Shown one piece after another: positions 45,037-53,418 of a DNA stretch of 64,000 nt. The stretch spans positions 3,906,001-3,970,000 of the forward strand of contig NZ_CP006850.1 in assembly GCF_000523235.1 (NCBI RefSeq). The letters run 5' to 3'. This stretch comes from Nocardia nova SH22a. Its GTDB lineage: Bacteria; Actinomycetota; Actinomycetes; Mycobacteriales; Mycobacteriaceae. The notes below the pieces were generated by a model. That model worked only from the letters and a program-made list of their open reading frames with translations, was not told where the DNA came from and made no database searches. The position numbers and the translations under genes are program-made. The number at the start of each line of letters is the position of its first letter. The first letter of the stretch is position 1.

Positions 45037-48000
45037 CCACGGTCCCCGGATGCTGAAGTTCCGCGGACGCCTCGACGAACTCGGCGTCCGACATGGTGAC
45101 GACCTCGACATAGATCTCGGCCACGACCTCCAGACGCGCCGGATCCTCCGAACGTTCACACATCCGCTCGGCGAGTCCTCGGACATTTCGCCCGACGAAC
45201 AGATCACCGACCGTGATGTCGGTCGTATCCAGACCCTCCATGATGCGCGCGACGGCGGTGGTGCCACGGACGGAATCGCCTCCGATGACGAAGAAGTCGT
45301 CATCGAGTCCGACCCGCTCGACATCGAGGACCTCGCCGACGATCAACCCCAGGGCACGTTCCAACGAGGTTCGCGGCGCGACGTAGGTGCGCGCGGAATC
45401 CTCTGCCGCGACCGCGGCCAGGATGGCACGGTGGTCGATCTTGCCGTTACCGGTGAGCGGCAGTTCCCGGCGTACGAGTATCTTCTCGGGAACCATGTAG
45501 CTCGGCAGCCGGTCGAGCAGGACCGCGCGCGCCCGCGCCGCCAGAGACTCGGAATCCGTGTCGTCCGCGGTCGTCGCCATCGCCACCAAACGTGTCGCAC
45601 CACCGCGCTGTTCGGCGACCACGACGGCATCGGTGGCGCCCTCCACCGCGCGCAGGGCGTTTTCGATCTCACCGGGCTCGATCCGATAGCCGCGCAGCTT
45701 GACCTGGCCGTCGATCCGCCCGAGGAACTCGATCCGGCCGTCGTCGCGATACCGCACCAGATCTCCGGTCCGGTACCAGCGCGTGCCGTCCCGATCGACG
45801 AATCGATCCGCGGTCTTCTCGGCATCGATCGTCAGCACTCCACCGGATCCCGGATCGGCCAGATAGCCCTGCGCCAATCCGGCGCCCCCGATCCACAATT
45901 CGCCGGGCACCCAGTCGGGGCAGTCGAGTCCGCTGTCCCTGGCGACGACGCGCGCCCCGACTCCGGCCAGCGGAGTGCCGAAGGGCACGGTGGTCCAGTC
46001 CGACGGGATGTCACGCGGGACGACGCAGACGGTGTGGTGAATGGACGCCTCGGTACATCCGCCGAGGCCGGCGAAGACGACCTCCGGTGCGGCGGAATCG
46101 AAGACCCGGCGCGGCAGATCGACGCCGACCCGGTCGCCGCCCACCACGACCGTGCGGACCGACCGCAGCGCGTCGCCGCCCTGTGCGGCGGTGAGAATCA
46201 TGTCCAGAATGCCTGGTACGCAATACAATTGCGTCACTCCGAAACGTTCGATCAGCTCGGCGATCCGATGCCCGTCACGGCGCACCTGCTCATCGATGGC
46301 GACGACACTGCCGCCGACCTCGAACAGCCCGAACATGTCCTGGATGGACAGGTCGAATTCGAGCGCCGACAACGCGATCGAGCGATCCTCGGCGCGCACG
46401 TCGAACAGTTCCCGGCACCGCCGCACGGTGTTCATCACCGCCCGGTGCGAGACCGCGACGCCCTTGGGCACGCCGGTCGAGCCGGAAGTGAACAGCACGT
46501 ACGCGATTCGGGTGTCGTCGCCGAGATGGGGCGCCACCTCGTCGGGCTCATGGGCGAGTGCCTCGTCGAGGGCGAGCGCGGGAACCGATCGAACCCCGTC
46601 GGAAACCTCCGTCACCTCGGGGTCGTCCACCACGGCCACCCGCACCCCGGCGATCCGCACCATCTCGGCTCTGCGCGCATCGGGCTGATCCATTCCGATC
46701 GGCAGGTAGACCGCCCCGGCCGCCAATGCGCCGAGCACCGCGACGATCTGGCGCGGTCCCTTGCGCACCTGGACGGACACGACATCGCCCGGCCGCACGC
46801 CCCGCGCCCGCAGTGCCGTCGCGACCTTCGCCGCGCGTGCGGCGAGTTCGCCGTAGCTCAGGTCGAACTCGCCGTCGTCCCCGGCGTAGCAGACCGCCAC
46901 CGCACCGGGGTTCGTCCGCGCGAGTTCGAAGAACCGGGTGTGCAGCAGCCCGGGCGCCTCGGAGTCCGTCGGGGGCGCAAGGAAATTCGCCGATTCGCGA
47001 CGGCGCGCCTGTGCTGCCGGAAGTTCCCGGTCACACGGCCGGTCCCAGGCCGCCGCATCGGCGAGCAGCCGGTCGAGCGCGGCACTGTAGCGGGCGAACA
47101 TCTCGTCGATGACGCCCGGATGGAACGCGTGTTCGCGCACATCCCAGTTGACGAGCAGACCGCCTCGCAACTCGACCACCTGCGCGTCGAGGACGACCTG
47201 CGGTCCCTGGGAGACGATCCAGACGGGATCGCCGAAATCCTCCAGCACTCGCTCGGCGAACAACTCACCGAGATCGAGTCCGCTGGTGTACACGATCGGC
47301 GCCAGGACCGCCTCGCCGCGGTATCTGCCCAGGTCCCGGATGACATCGAGGCCCGGATACGCCGAATGCAGGGCGCTCGCGTGCAACTGCTGCTGCAGCC
47401 GCTTGGCGAGATCGAGGAAGCTGGCGGAATCGGTGGTGTCGACCGACACCATGACCGAGCTGCTGAAGTCGCCCACGAGCAACGCGACGTCCTCGTGCAC
47501 CGGCTCCCGGTTGAACAGCGGAAGATTCAGCAGGAACTTCTGGCCCGAGGACCAGCGGCCGATCACCTCGGAGAAGACAGCGGCCAGGACCACGGCCGGA
47601 GTGACGCCGCGCTCGTGCGACCAGTGCAGCAGCGCCGCCTTCTGCTCGGGGGAGGCATAGTAGTTGCGGCGGGTGGTCAGATACGGATCGACGCGCTGTG
47701 CCTCGGGCACGAGAGGCAGCTCCGGCGGATCCGGGAGATCGCCGAGATGGTCACGCCACCATTGCTGTTCGCGCTCGCGCTCGGCCGCGGTCGTCTCGGC
47801 CTTCGTCGCGAGATAGTCGCGGTACCCGTACCGGATCGGCGCCAGCTCGGCCGACTCACCACGGTAGAAACGGGACAGGTCCGACATCAGCGTTCGGTAG
47901 CTCATGGCGTCGGCGGCGAGCATGTCGACATCGACGTGCAGGCGCGTCCGGTTGTCCGGCAGCAGTGTGAGTGTCACATCGAAGACCTGTCCGGCGCCCA

Positions 48001-48625
48001 CGTCGAGCAGCTGATGGGATTTGATGTGCCTGATCCGGTCGAGTTCGGTATCGGGATCCGCGATCTCACGCAGGTCGTTGACCGACCAGACCGGTACGAG
48101 CGGCTCCGCCGGGACGATCTGCTGCCCGCTTTCCAGGAATCGCGCGCGGAGCATGTCGTGCCGGGCGACGAGTTCGCCGACCGCGCCGCGCAGCCGCTCG
48201 GGATCGACGGCGCCCCCGTCGAATTCGGCGTACAGGTGCGCGGCGACACCGCCCAGGGACTGCTCGGATCGGCGGCCGATCCAATAGGCGTGCTGCATCG
48301 TCGCCAGGCCGAACGGCGCCTCGGGATCGCTGTCGGTGAGCGCCGATTCCGTCGTTCGAGCCGTTCGCCCGCGCTCCGCGAGCAGGCGTAGCCACGCGCG
48401 GATCGTGGGCTCCACCGCCAACTCCGCGAAGTTCACGTCGATGCCTTCGCTCCGCCACAACGACGCGATATGGATCATCCCGAGCGAGTTCAGGCCACAT
48501 TCGATCAGATCGTCGTCCAGGCCGATCTCCGACATGTCGTCGATGACGTGTTCGGCGAGGAGAGCGCGTACCTCCGCCTCGGTGGGTGCCTCCGCCGAAG
48601 CGGTTGCATCAGGGGCGAACACCAT
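45029..48625 (-). CDS. NRPS: ArCP-Cy-A-PCP (aryl-azoline synthetase)
   Basis: 1198 residues; GGAGG is 7 bases before the ATG. Domains: aryl carrier protein (CGLNSLGM, Ser47), cyclisation domain with the DxxxxDxxS motif (D234, D239, S242), adenylation (FTSGSTGVPKG; LGGCTEASIH), PCP (GGDS, Ser1118). The layout is that of MbtB, VibF/DhbF-type and PchE/IrpII-type Cy modules, which turn arylate plus Ser, Thr or Cys into a hydroxyphenyl oxazoline or thiazoline. A pocket residues by alignment: D235 L236 Q239 Y278 V299 G301 L322 I330 H331; G301 and H331 recall threonine domains, but the substrate is not certain. A 6-bp GC hairpin lies between the decarboxylase and this start. Confidence 0.93.
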   Translation of the reverse strand: MVFAPDATASAEAPTEAEVRALLAEHVIDDMSEIGLDDDLIECGLNSLGMIHIASLWRSEGIDVNFAELAVEPTIRAWLRLLAERGRTARTTESALTDSDPEAPFGLATMQHAYWIGRRSEQSLGGVAAHLYAEFDGGAVDPERLRGAVGELVARHDMLRARFLESGQQIVPAEPLVPVWSVNDLREIADPDTELDRIRHIKSHQLLDVGAGQVFDVTLTLLPDNRTRLHVDVDMLAADAMSYRTLMSDLSRFYRGESAELAPIRYGYRDYLATKAETTAAEREREQQWWRDHLGDLPDPPELPLVPEAQRVDPYLTTRRNYYASPEQKAALLHWSHERGVTPAVVLAAVFSEVIGRWSSGQKFLLNLPLFNREPVHEDVALLVGDFSSSVMVSVDTTDSASFLDLAKRLQQQLHASALHSAYPGLDVIRDLGRYRGEAVLAPIVYTSGLDLGELFAERVLEDFGDPVWIVSQGPQVVLDAQVVELRGGLLVNWDVREHAFHPGVIDEMFARYSAALDRLLADAAAWDRPCDRELPAAQARRRESANFLAPPTDSEAPGLLHTRFFELARTNPGAVAVCYAGDDGEFDLSYGELAARAAKVATALRARGVRPGDVVSVQVRKGPRQIVAVLGALAAGAVYLPIGMDQPDARRAEMVRIAGVRVAVVDDPEVTEVSDGVRSVPALALDEALAHEPDEVAPHLGDDTRIAYVLFTSGSTGVPKGVAVSHRAVMNTVRRCRELFDVRAEDRSIALSALEFDLSIQDMFGLFEVGGSVVAIDEQVRRDGHRIAELIERFGVTQLYCVPGILDMILTAAQGGDALRSVRTVVVGGDRVGVDLPRRVFDSAAPEVVFAGLGGCTEASIHHTVCVVPRDIPSDWTTVPFGTPLAGVGARVVARDSGLDCPDWVPGELWIGGAGLAQGYLADPGSGGVLTIDAEKTADRFVDRDGTRWYRTGDLVRYRDDGRIEFLGRIDGQVKLRGYRIEPGEIENALRAVEGATDAVVVAEQRGGATRLVAMATTADDTDSESLAARARAVLLDRLPSYMVPEKILVRRELPLTGNGKIDHRAILAAVAAEDSARTYVAPRTSLERALGLIVGEVLDVERVGLDDDFFVIGGDSVRGTTAVARIMEGLDTTDITVGDLFVGRNVRGLAERMCERSEDPARLEVVAEIYVEVVTMSDAEFVEASAELQHPGTVDE

Positions 48626-48742
48626 TGTGGAACCTCCGTAACCTGGCGGGGCACACCCGCCCTCGGGTCTTTTCAGCTGCGCGGCCCGGCCGGATCTCCG
48701 GCGGCCGATATGCGTGATGCGATGGATGTCGTGGGGTCGGTG

Positions 48743-50245
48743 TCAGAGGAACAGGAAGCGACTGTCGGACCGGGCGAGTGGCCTCCGATCGACCGAGGCG
48801 CCCTGCGGCGTATCGGGATCCGGATACCGGCTCGGAGGAACCGCGAATATCTCGGCGCCGTTGGACAATTCGTCCGCCAGTTCGCTGAGCGCCTCGGCGC
48901 GGGCGCCGGGATAGGCCAGTCGCAACGGCACACCGGGTGGATACGCGACGAGGAATCCATCGGAATCGGCTTCGGCCGCCGTGGAAGTGCGTGCTGCCGC
49001 CGGCGCCGCGGGCACGTCCATCGACGACAACGCCTCGATCAGCCGGTCGATCGAATCCTCGCTCACGCCGATGGTGACGCTCGCGACCAGCCGGTCGCCC
49101 TGTACACGCGGTATATGGATACCGTGCGCACTCCAGAGCTCTTCTCGGACGGCGACGGCGTCCCCACCGGGAGGTATCCGGATGTGCGCGCGCATGGCAT
49201 CCGGCCGATACGGTGCTGTCGCATCGGGCGCCAGCACCTCGAATCGCCCGGCGGTTCGCGCCGTGAGACGTGTGGACAGCTCTCGGATCAATGCCAGCGA
49301 CCGTCGTACCGACGATTCGCCGTCGCATACCGCGTGTGCGCGAGCGATATCGAGCGACGCGAGGATCGGCCACGACGGGGAGGTGGTGTGGTGCCGGAAG
49401 ATACTCGAGCGCAACCGTTCCCCGAGCCGGACATCGTGTCGTGCGTCGACGTGCACGTAGGCGCCCTGCCGGAGGGCGAGCATCGTCTTGTGCGCCGACT
49501 GGGTGACGATGATCGGATTGTCGTGCCCGCGTTCGCGCAACGAGGGCAGTGCCGCCAGTGGTCCGGGATGCCTGCTCGCCTCCGCGAAACCGTGTATCGC
49601 ACACCACGCGTCGTCCAGAACGAAGCGAACTCCGGGATCGGCCGCAGACAGTTCCGACAGCACGGCCGAGCAGTCGAGGCGCTGCCCGTCGTAGCTCGAC
49701 ACGGACAGTGCGACCAGATCGAACGGGCGGCCGCTTTCGCGTGCGGCCAGGAGCATCGCGGCGCCGCCGGTCACGTCCATGACCCCGTTCACCTCGGGTA
49801 GGACATCGACCGATGCGGTCCGATCGTCGATCGCGAAGTGCACCGATTGATGCGCGCGGGCATCCACCAGCGCGCGTCCGCCGTGCGGCAGCGCCGCGGC
49901 GATCGCGATGGTGTTCGCCATCGTGCAGCCGCCGGTGACGAAGTGCGTGGACTGAACACCGAATGCCGCGGCCGCCAGCGACTGAGCCTGCGCGAGCGCT
50001 CCGCGCGGATGGTGGAACGAGTCGATCGCGTAACTGCCGACGGACTGATCCCCGTCGCGCAGGCGATCGCCGAAGAGCTGGTCCTGCGCCGCGCGAATTC
50101 CCTTCCGGGACACGATCGGCCGACCTGTCCACGGGGTCGCGTGCAGGTTCACCACGTGCCGCGCGGCCGCGGCGGCGACCGCGTCGGCCAGCGGCATGAG
50201 CGATTGGTCGCCCTGTGCCACAACATATTTCGCATCGGTTGCCAT
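48743..50245 (-). CDS. PLP decarboxylase, Orn/Lys/Arg family
   Basis: About 500 residues (ATG at 50243-50245; a GTG one codon earlier is possible). Fold-type I PLP enzyme like B. subtilis SpeA: cofactor site FVTGGCTMANT, the aspartate in VLDDAWCAIHGF (DEAHGA in relatives), the Schiff-base Lys in TQSAHKTM (about residue 254), and the C-terminal signature AYPPGVPLRLAYPG. It should decarboxylate ornithine, lysine or arginine to putrescine, cadaverine or agmatine. It is the first gene of the leftward metallophore operon, directly under the shared IdeR-like box, so its product is probably a building block rather than housekeeping polyamine (inference). Confidence 0.92.
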   Translation of the reverse strand: MATDAKYVVAQGDQSLMPLADAVAAAAARHVVNLHATPWTGRPIVSRKGIRAAQDQLFGDRLRDGDQSVGSYAIDSFHHPRGALAQAQSLAAAAFGVQSTHFVTGGCTMANTIAIAAALPHGGRALVDARAHQSVHFAIDDRTASVDVLPEVNGVMDVTGGAAMLLAARESGRPFDLVALSVSSYDGQRLDCSAVLSELSAADPGVRFVLDDAWCAIHGFAEASRHPGPLAALPSLRERGHDNPIIVTQSAHKTMLALRQGAYVHVDARHDVRLGERLRSSIFRHHTTSPSWPILASLDIARAHAVCDGESSVRRSLALIRELSTRLTARTAGRFEVLAPDATAPYRPDAMRAHIRIPPGGDAVAVREELWSAHGIHIPRVQGDRLVASVTIGVSEDSIDRLIEALSSMDVPAAPAAARTSTAAEADSDGFLVAYPPGVPLRLAYPGARAEALSELADELSNGAEIFAVPPSRYPDPDTPQGASVDRRPLARSDSRFLFL

Positions 50246-50301
50246 CACACCGGCCCGTACTGCGGACTTACCGTTCCGCCTCGAAGTTTAGGAGAACCAT
50301 C

Positions 50302-50330
50302 TTGACGTTTATCTAGGTTAGGCTAAACTA
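50302..50330 (+). promoter_or_regulatory. Rightward core promoter of the metallophore operon
   Basis: TTGACG (50302-50307) is a good -35; TAAACT (50324-50329) is a plausible -10 at 16-bp spacing. The IdeR-like box covers the spacer and the -10. The ATG at 50338 lies 8 bases after the -10, which suggests a leaderless or very short-leader transcript. Confidence 0.6.
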
Positions 50331-50331
50331 A
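50313..50331. promoter_or_regulatory. Shared IdeR/DtxR-like iron box
   Basis: CTAGGTTAGGCTAAACTAA agrees with 17 of 19 positions of the TTAGGTTAGGCTAACCTAA consensus. It lies between the divergent decarboxylase and stand-alone A-domain operons and overlaps the rightward -10 region, so one site can shut both when iron is plentiful. Confidence 0.88.
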
Positions 50332-50337
50332 ATCGCC

Positions 50338-50379
50338 ATGGGCTCGATGTCAATGCCCCCCGCTCGGGGGATGAAATGA
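50338..50379 (+). CDS. Possible 13-codon leader peptide
   Basis: An ATG at 50338 opens the peptide MGSMSMPPARGMK and stops at 50377-50379, where ATGA overlaps the ATG of the A-domain gene. It starts about where the mRNA should start, so it could be read leaderless and couple translation. Four Met in 13 residues. Too short to be detected by standard gene finding and not proven to be translated. Confidence 0.35.
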   Translation: MGSMSMPPARGMK

Positions 50380-51911
50380 CCCTCTCCGGTGTGCTCGGCC
50401 GAGCTGCAACACATTTCGGCGACCGATGCGCCATCGTCTCGGACGACAAGAGTCTCGTCTACCGGGACCTGCATCGACATGCCACGGAACTGGCATCCGC
50501 ATTGCGCGAGGGGGGAGTAGGACAGGGCGATATCGTCGGCGTCCACCTCGCCCGGTCGATCGAGGCCACCGTGGCGATACATGCGGTCCTCGCCGCCGGC
50601 GCCGTGGTCGCGCCACTGGAACCGAACGATCCGGCGCCCCGGACCTTCGCCATTGTCGACAGTGCGGCGATCTCGCACATCTTGACCGACGGCAACGGCG
50701 TGCAGGGGCTGGGTGTTCGGGAAATGAGCAGCACTCCAATGCCTTTCGGTCTGCGCCTGGCGGCAACCGGAGCGACGCCGCCACCGCAGGCCCGCCAGGC
50801 CGCCTACCTGCTGTCCACCTCGGGGTCCACCGGAACGCCGAAGGGGGTGCTCCTGTCCGACGAGTCCGTGCTGCACTTCGTGCGCTGGGCGGCCGACCGA
50901 ACCGGACTCACCGCTACCGACCGGATCGCGGCGCAGTCCGCGCTGACCTTCGACCTGAGTACGTTCGACCTCTTCGCCACCGCCTCGACGGGAGCGGCAC
51001 AGGTGGTGCTGCCCGACTGGCTGAAGGCCTTCCCGCCGGATCTGACGGTCTGGCTCGAGACGAACGCCATCACCGGGATCTATGCGGTTCCCTCGCTGCT
51101 GCAAGGCATCGCGCGGCATGTGCTCCGATCCGGGACGGACCGGCCGAGCGCCCTACGCACCATCATCTACGCCGGCGAACCCTATCCGGCACAGGCATTG
51201 GCCGAACTCACGCAGGCGCTGCCCGCGGCCGATGTCCACAACTTCTACGGTCCCACCGAGACGAATGTCTGTACCGCCTCGTTCATCTCGCGGGACTGGC
51301 AGCCGGGGCAGGCCGTATCGATCGGAACAGCCCTCGACGGCATGTACGCGGTTCCCGTCGATGCCGAGCTCGTGGCCTGCGACGAGGGTGAGCTCGTCGT
51401 CGCGGGACCGCAGCTGCTCACCGGATATCTGTCCGCGGGCGCGCTCACCGACCCGACGGTGCGGGTCCGCTACCCGGACGGTGTGGTGCGGCGCAGCTAC
51501 CGGACCGGTGACCTCGCCCGCCGCGGTCCCGATGATCGCCTCTACCTGCTCGGACGCGCGGACAGTCAGGTCAAGCGCCGTGGCTATCGCATCGAGCTGG
51601 ACGGCATCGCCGCGATCGCGAGCGGCGTCGGCGGCGCCTACGCGGCGGCCGCGGTCGCCACCGGCGCGCAAGCCCGGATCACCCTTTTCCTCGACCCGCG
51701 CGACGGCGATGCCGAAAGCTGCCGCCGACGGGTCGCCGACGCCCTCCGATCCCAGCTTCCGGCCACCCATCAACCCGACGAAATCGTCTGCCTGACACCG
51801 TTTCCCGTCAACACCCGGGGAAAGGTGGACAGATCGCGGCTGGCGCGCATTGCTGCGGCGGACCGGTCGGGTGCGGGGGAGTTCGCGGTGGCCGGCGAAA
51901 TCAACCACTAG
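50376..51911 (+). CDS. Stand-alone adenylation enzyme (prolyl-AMP ligase candidate)
   Basis: 511 residues. An amino-acid adenylation domain without fused carrier protein: P-loop STSGSTGTPKG, FDLSTFDLF, NFYGPTETNVC, YRTGDLARRG, VKRRGYRIEL, and the catalytic Lys in NTRGKVDR. The pocket, aligned to PheA, reads D235 L236 F239 Y278 I299 A301 F322 V330 C331 K517, which resembles the stand-alone proline-activating enzymes of pyrrole-2-carboxylate pathways (PltF/RedM type) as I recall them. A carrier protein and dehydrogenases follow directly, as in those pathways. It starts the rightward operon. It could equally accept a related imino or amino acid. Confidence 0.85.
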   Translation: MTLSGVLGRAATHFGDRCAIVSDDKSLVYRDLHRHATELASALREGGVGQGDIVGVHLARSIEATVAIHAVLAAGAVVAPLEPNDPAPRTFAIVDSAAISHILTDGNGVQGLGVREMSSTPMPFGLRLAATGATPPPQARQAAYLLSTSGSTGTPKGVLLSDESVLHFVRWAADRTGLTATDRIAAQSALTFDLSTFDLFATASTGAAQVVLPDWLKAFPPDLTVWLETNAITGIYAVPSLLQGIARHVLRSGTDRPSALRTIIYAGEPYPAQALAELTQALPAADVHNFYGPTETNVCTASFISRDWQPGQAVSIGTALDGMYAVPVDAELVACDEGELVVAGPQLLTGYLSAGALTDPTVRVRYPDGVVRRSYRTGDLARRGPDDRLYLLGRADSQVKRRGYRIELDGIAAIASGVGGAYAAAAVATGAQARITLFLDPRDGDAESCRRRVADALRSQLPATHQPDEIVCLTPFPVNTRGKVDRSRLARIAAADRSGAGEFAVAGEINH

Positions 51912-51975
51912 ACAGCGGCACATCCAGGTCGCCGGGGACGCATCCCCACCATTACGAATCAGAGAGAGCAGGGAT

Positions 51976-52266
51976 ATGACCTCCGATCAGCGCATAGCAA
52001 GTCCTCTGGATATCGAGGAGATCTGCGCGATTCTGCACACCGCGGTCGCCAAGAGACATTCCGATTCTCCGATTCGGGTCGACCCGGACACGGAATTGCT
52101 TCTCACCGGACTCATCGACTCGCTGACGCTGGTCAACGTCGTCGCGGAGATCGAACGACGCACCACGACGAAGCTGCCGGAGAGCTTCGTCGTCGCGCGG
52201 AACTTCCGGACGCCGAGCACACTGCACGCCGCGGTGCTCGACGCCTGCGGGAGTACGGCTCGATGA
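51976..52266 (+). CDS. Free-standing carrier protein (PCP/ACP)
   Basis: 96 residues. The phosphopantetheine site is in TGLIDSLTLVNVV (DSL, Ser at about residue 50), inside a helical carrier fold (IEEICAILHTAV, then VVAEIERRTTTKLPES). It would carry the acyl or aminoacyl group loaded by the A-domain enzyme, while the next two flavoproteins act on it. The TGA overlaps the next ATG (ATGA). A 64-base gap before it contains an RBS-like GAGAGAGCAGGG. It would need a phosphopantetheinyl transferase from elsewhere. Confidence 0.9.
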   Translation: MTSDQRIASPLDIEEICAILHTAVAKRHSDSPIRVDPDTELLLTGLIDSLTLVNVVAEIERRTTTKLPESFVVARNFRTPSTLHAAVLDACGSTAR

Positions 52267-53417
52267 CCGCGAGTATCACGGCCACCGCTGCGGAATCCGC
52301 CGGATCCATCGCAGAGGAACTGCGCGAGGTCGCCGAGCGACTGCCGGGGATGCCCTTCCGAGACGCCTGGAAGGTCCTGCTGTCGACCCGTCCGGTCGCG
52401 GCGGTCATGGACGCCTCGCTTCGTGAACGACGCGGCGGGGCGGTCCGCAACGCCGTCTCGGTGATCGAAGGTGTCGGCCTCGCCGGGGTCCCGTCCGGAC
52501 TCTGCTACGCGCTGACCTCACAGGTGTTCGGAATCCAATGGCCCCTCTCCGAACTCGCCTCACGCCCACTGCTGCCCTTCGCCGACGGGATACGCGACGG
52601 CTCGCTGATCCTCTGCCACGCCCTCACCGAGGACGGCGGCGGCAGTGATCCGCTGTCGATGGTCACTGCCGTCGAGGACGGTGCGGACGGCGCGCGGCTG
52701 CTGACCGGCCGCAAGGCATATGTCACCGCGGCTCCCTGCGCCGATGTCGTCCTCACCTTCGCGCGGACCGAGCCGGGACGACACCCCTTCGCCCTGAGCG
52801 CACTCCTGATTCCCGCCGACCGTGCGGGCGTGAGCCGCTCGGAACCATTCGACAAACTCGCTGTCCCCGAGGTGCCGATGGGAGCGGTCGAATTCTCCGG
52901 CGTTCGAATCGATTCCGCGGATATCGTGGCCGCCGAGGGATCGGGTCTGGCACTGCTGTCCACGACCACCACCTGGGAACGTGCGCTGTTGATGAGCTAT
53001 GCCGTCGGCATCATGCAGCGCACGCTCGATCGTGCGGTGACCTGGGCTCGGACCCGTCGGCAATTCGGGCGCGCCCTGGGGGCGAGCCCGCTGGTCGCGG
53101 CGCGGGTGGCCGATATGGCCATCGCCGTGCATCGGGTACGAACGGCAGTGCATTCGATGGCGGCGCAGATCGATACGCCCTCGGCCGTCGTATCGAGTCT
53201 CGTGACACCGGCGGCCCTGGTGAAGATTTCCTGCGCCCAGGACCTCCTCGATTTCGAGACGACCGCGGGACAACTGTTCGGTGCGCGGTCGGTCATCGCG
53301 GACTCCGGGCACACCTCCGGCACGACGAGTGCGCTCGCCGCTTCGATCTATGCCGGTGCCAACGATCTGCTCCGCGTCGGTATCGCCCGCGACCTAGGAC
53401 TACCCGTTGAAAACTGA
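52263..53417 (+). CDS. Acyl-CoA dehydrogenase-like flavoprotein 1
   Basis: 384 residues. ACAD fold: the flavin-contacting TEDGGGSDP (TExxxGSD), then AVEFSGVRI, and the helical C-domain with TWARTRRQFGRALGASPLVAARVADM. Likely FAD-dependent. In pyrrole systems a single enzyme of this family (PltE/RedW) oxidises prolyl-S-PCP; here there are two in a row. The catalytic Glu cannot be assigned safely. It starts in ATGA overlap with the carrier-protein gene and ends one base before the next ATG. Confidence 0.88.
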   Translation: MTASITATAAESAGSIAEELREVAERLPGMPFRDAWKVLLSTRPVAAVMDASLRERRGGAVRNAVSVIEGVGLAGVPSGLCYALTSQVFGIQWPLSELASRPLLPFADGIRDGSLILCHALTEDGGGSDPLSMVTAVEDGADGARLLTGRKAYVTAAPCADVVLTFARTEPGRHPFALSALLIPADRAGVSRSEPFDKLAVPEVPMGAVEFSGVRIDSADIVAAEGSGLALLSTTTTWERALLMSYAVGIMQRTLDRAVTWARTRRQFGRALGASPLVAARVADMAIAVHRVRTAVHSMAAQIDTPSAVVSSLVTPAALVKISCAQDLLDFETTAGQLFGARSVIADSGHTSGTTSALAASIYAGANDLLRVGIARDLGLPVEN

Positions 53418-53418
53418 T

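Noticed and set aside
44927..48391. A 1154-codon rightward frame opposite the Cy-NRPS gene
   Set aside because: It is an antisense shadow: skewed to Arg/Asp/His, with no motif, while the opposite strand has full ArCP-Cy-A-PCP motifs and overlapping starts.
48626..48742. An intrinsic terminator between the decarboxylase and Cy-NRPS genes
   Set aside because: There is a 6-bp GC hairpin near 48640 but no U run, and it sits at the RBS of the NRPS gene; more likely a read-through or translation element.
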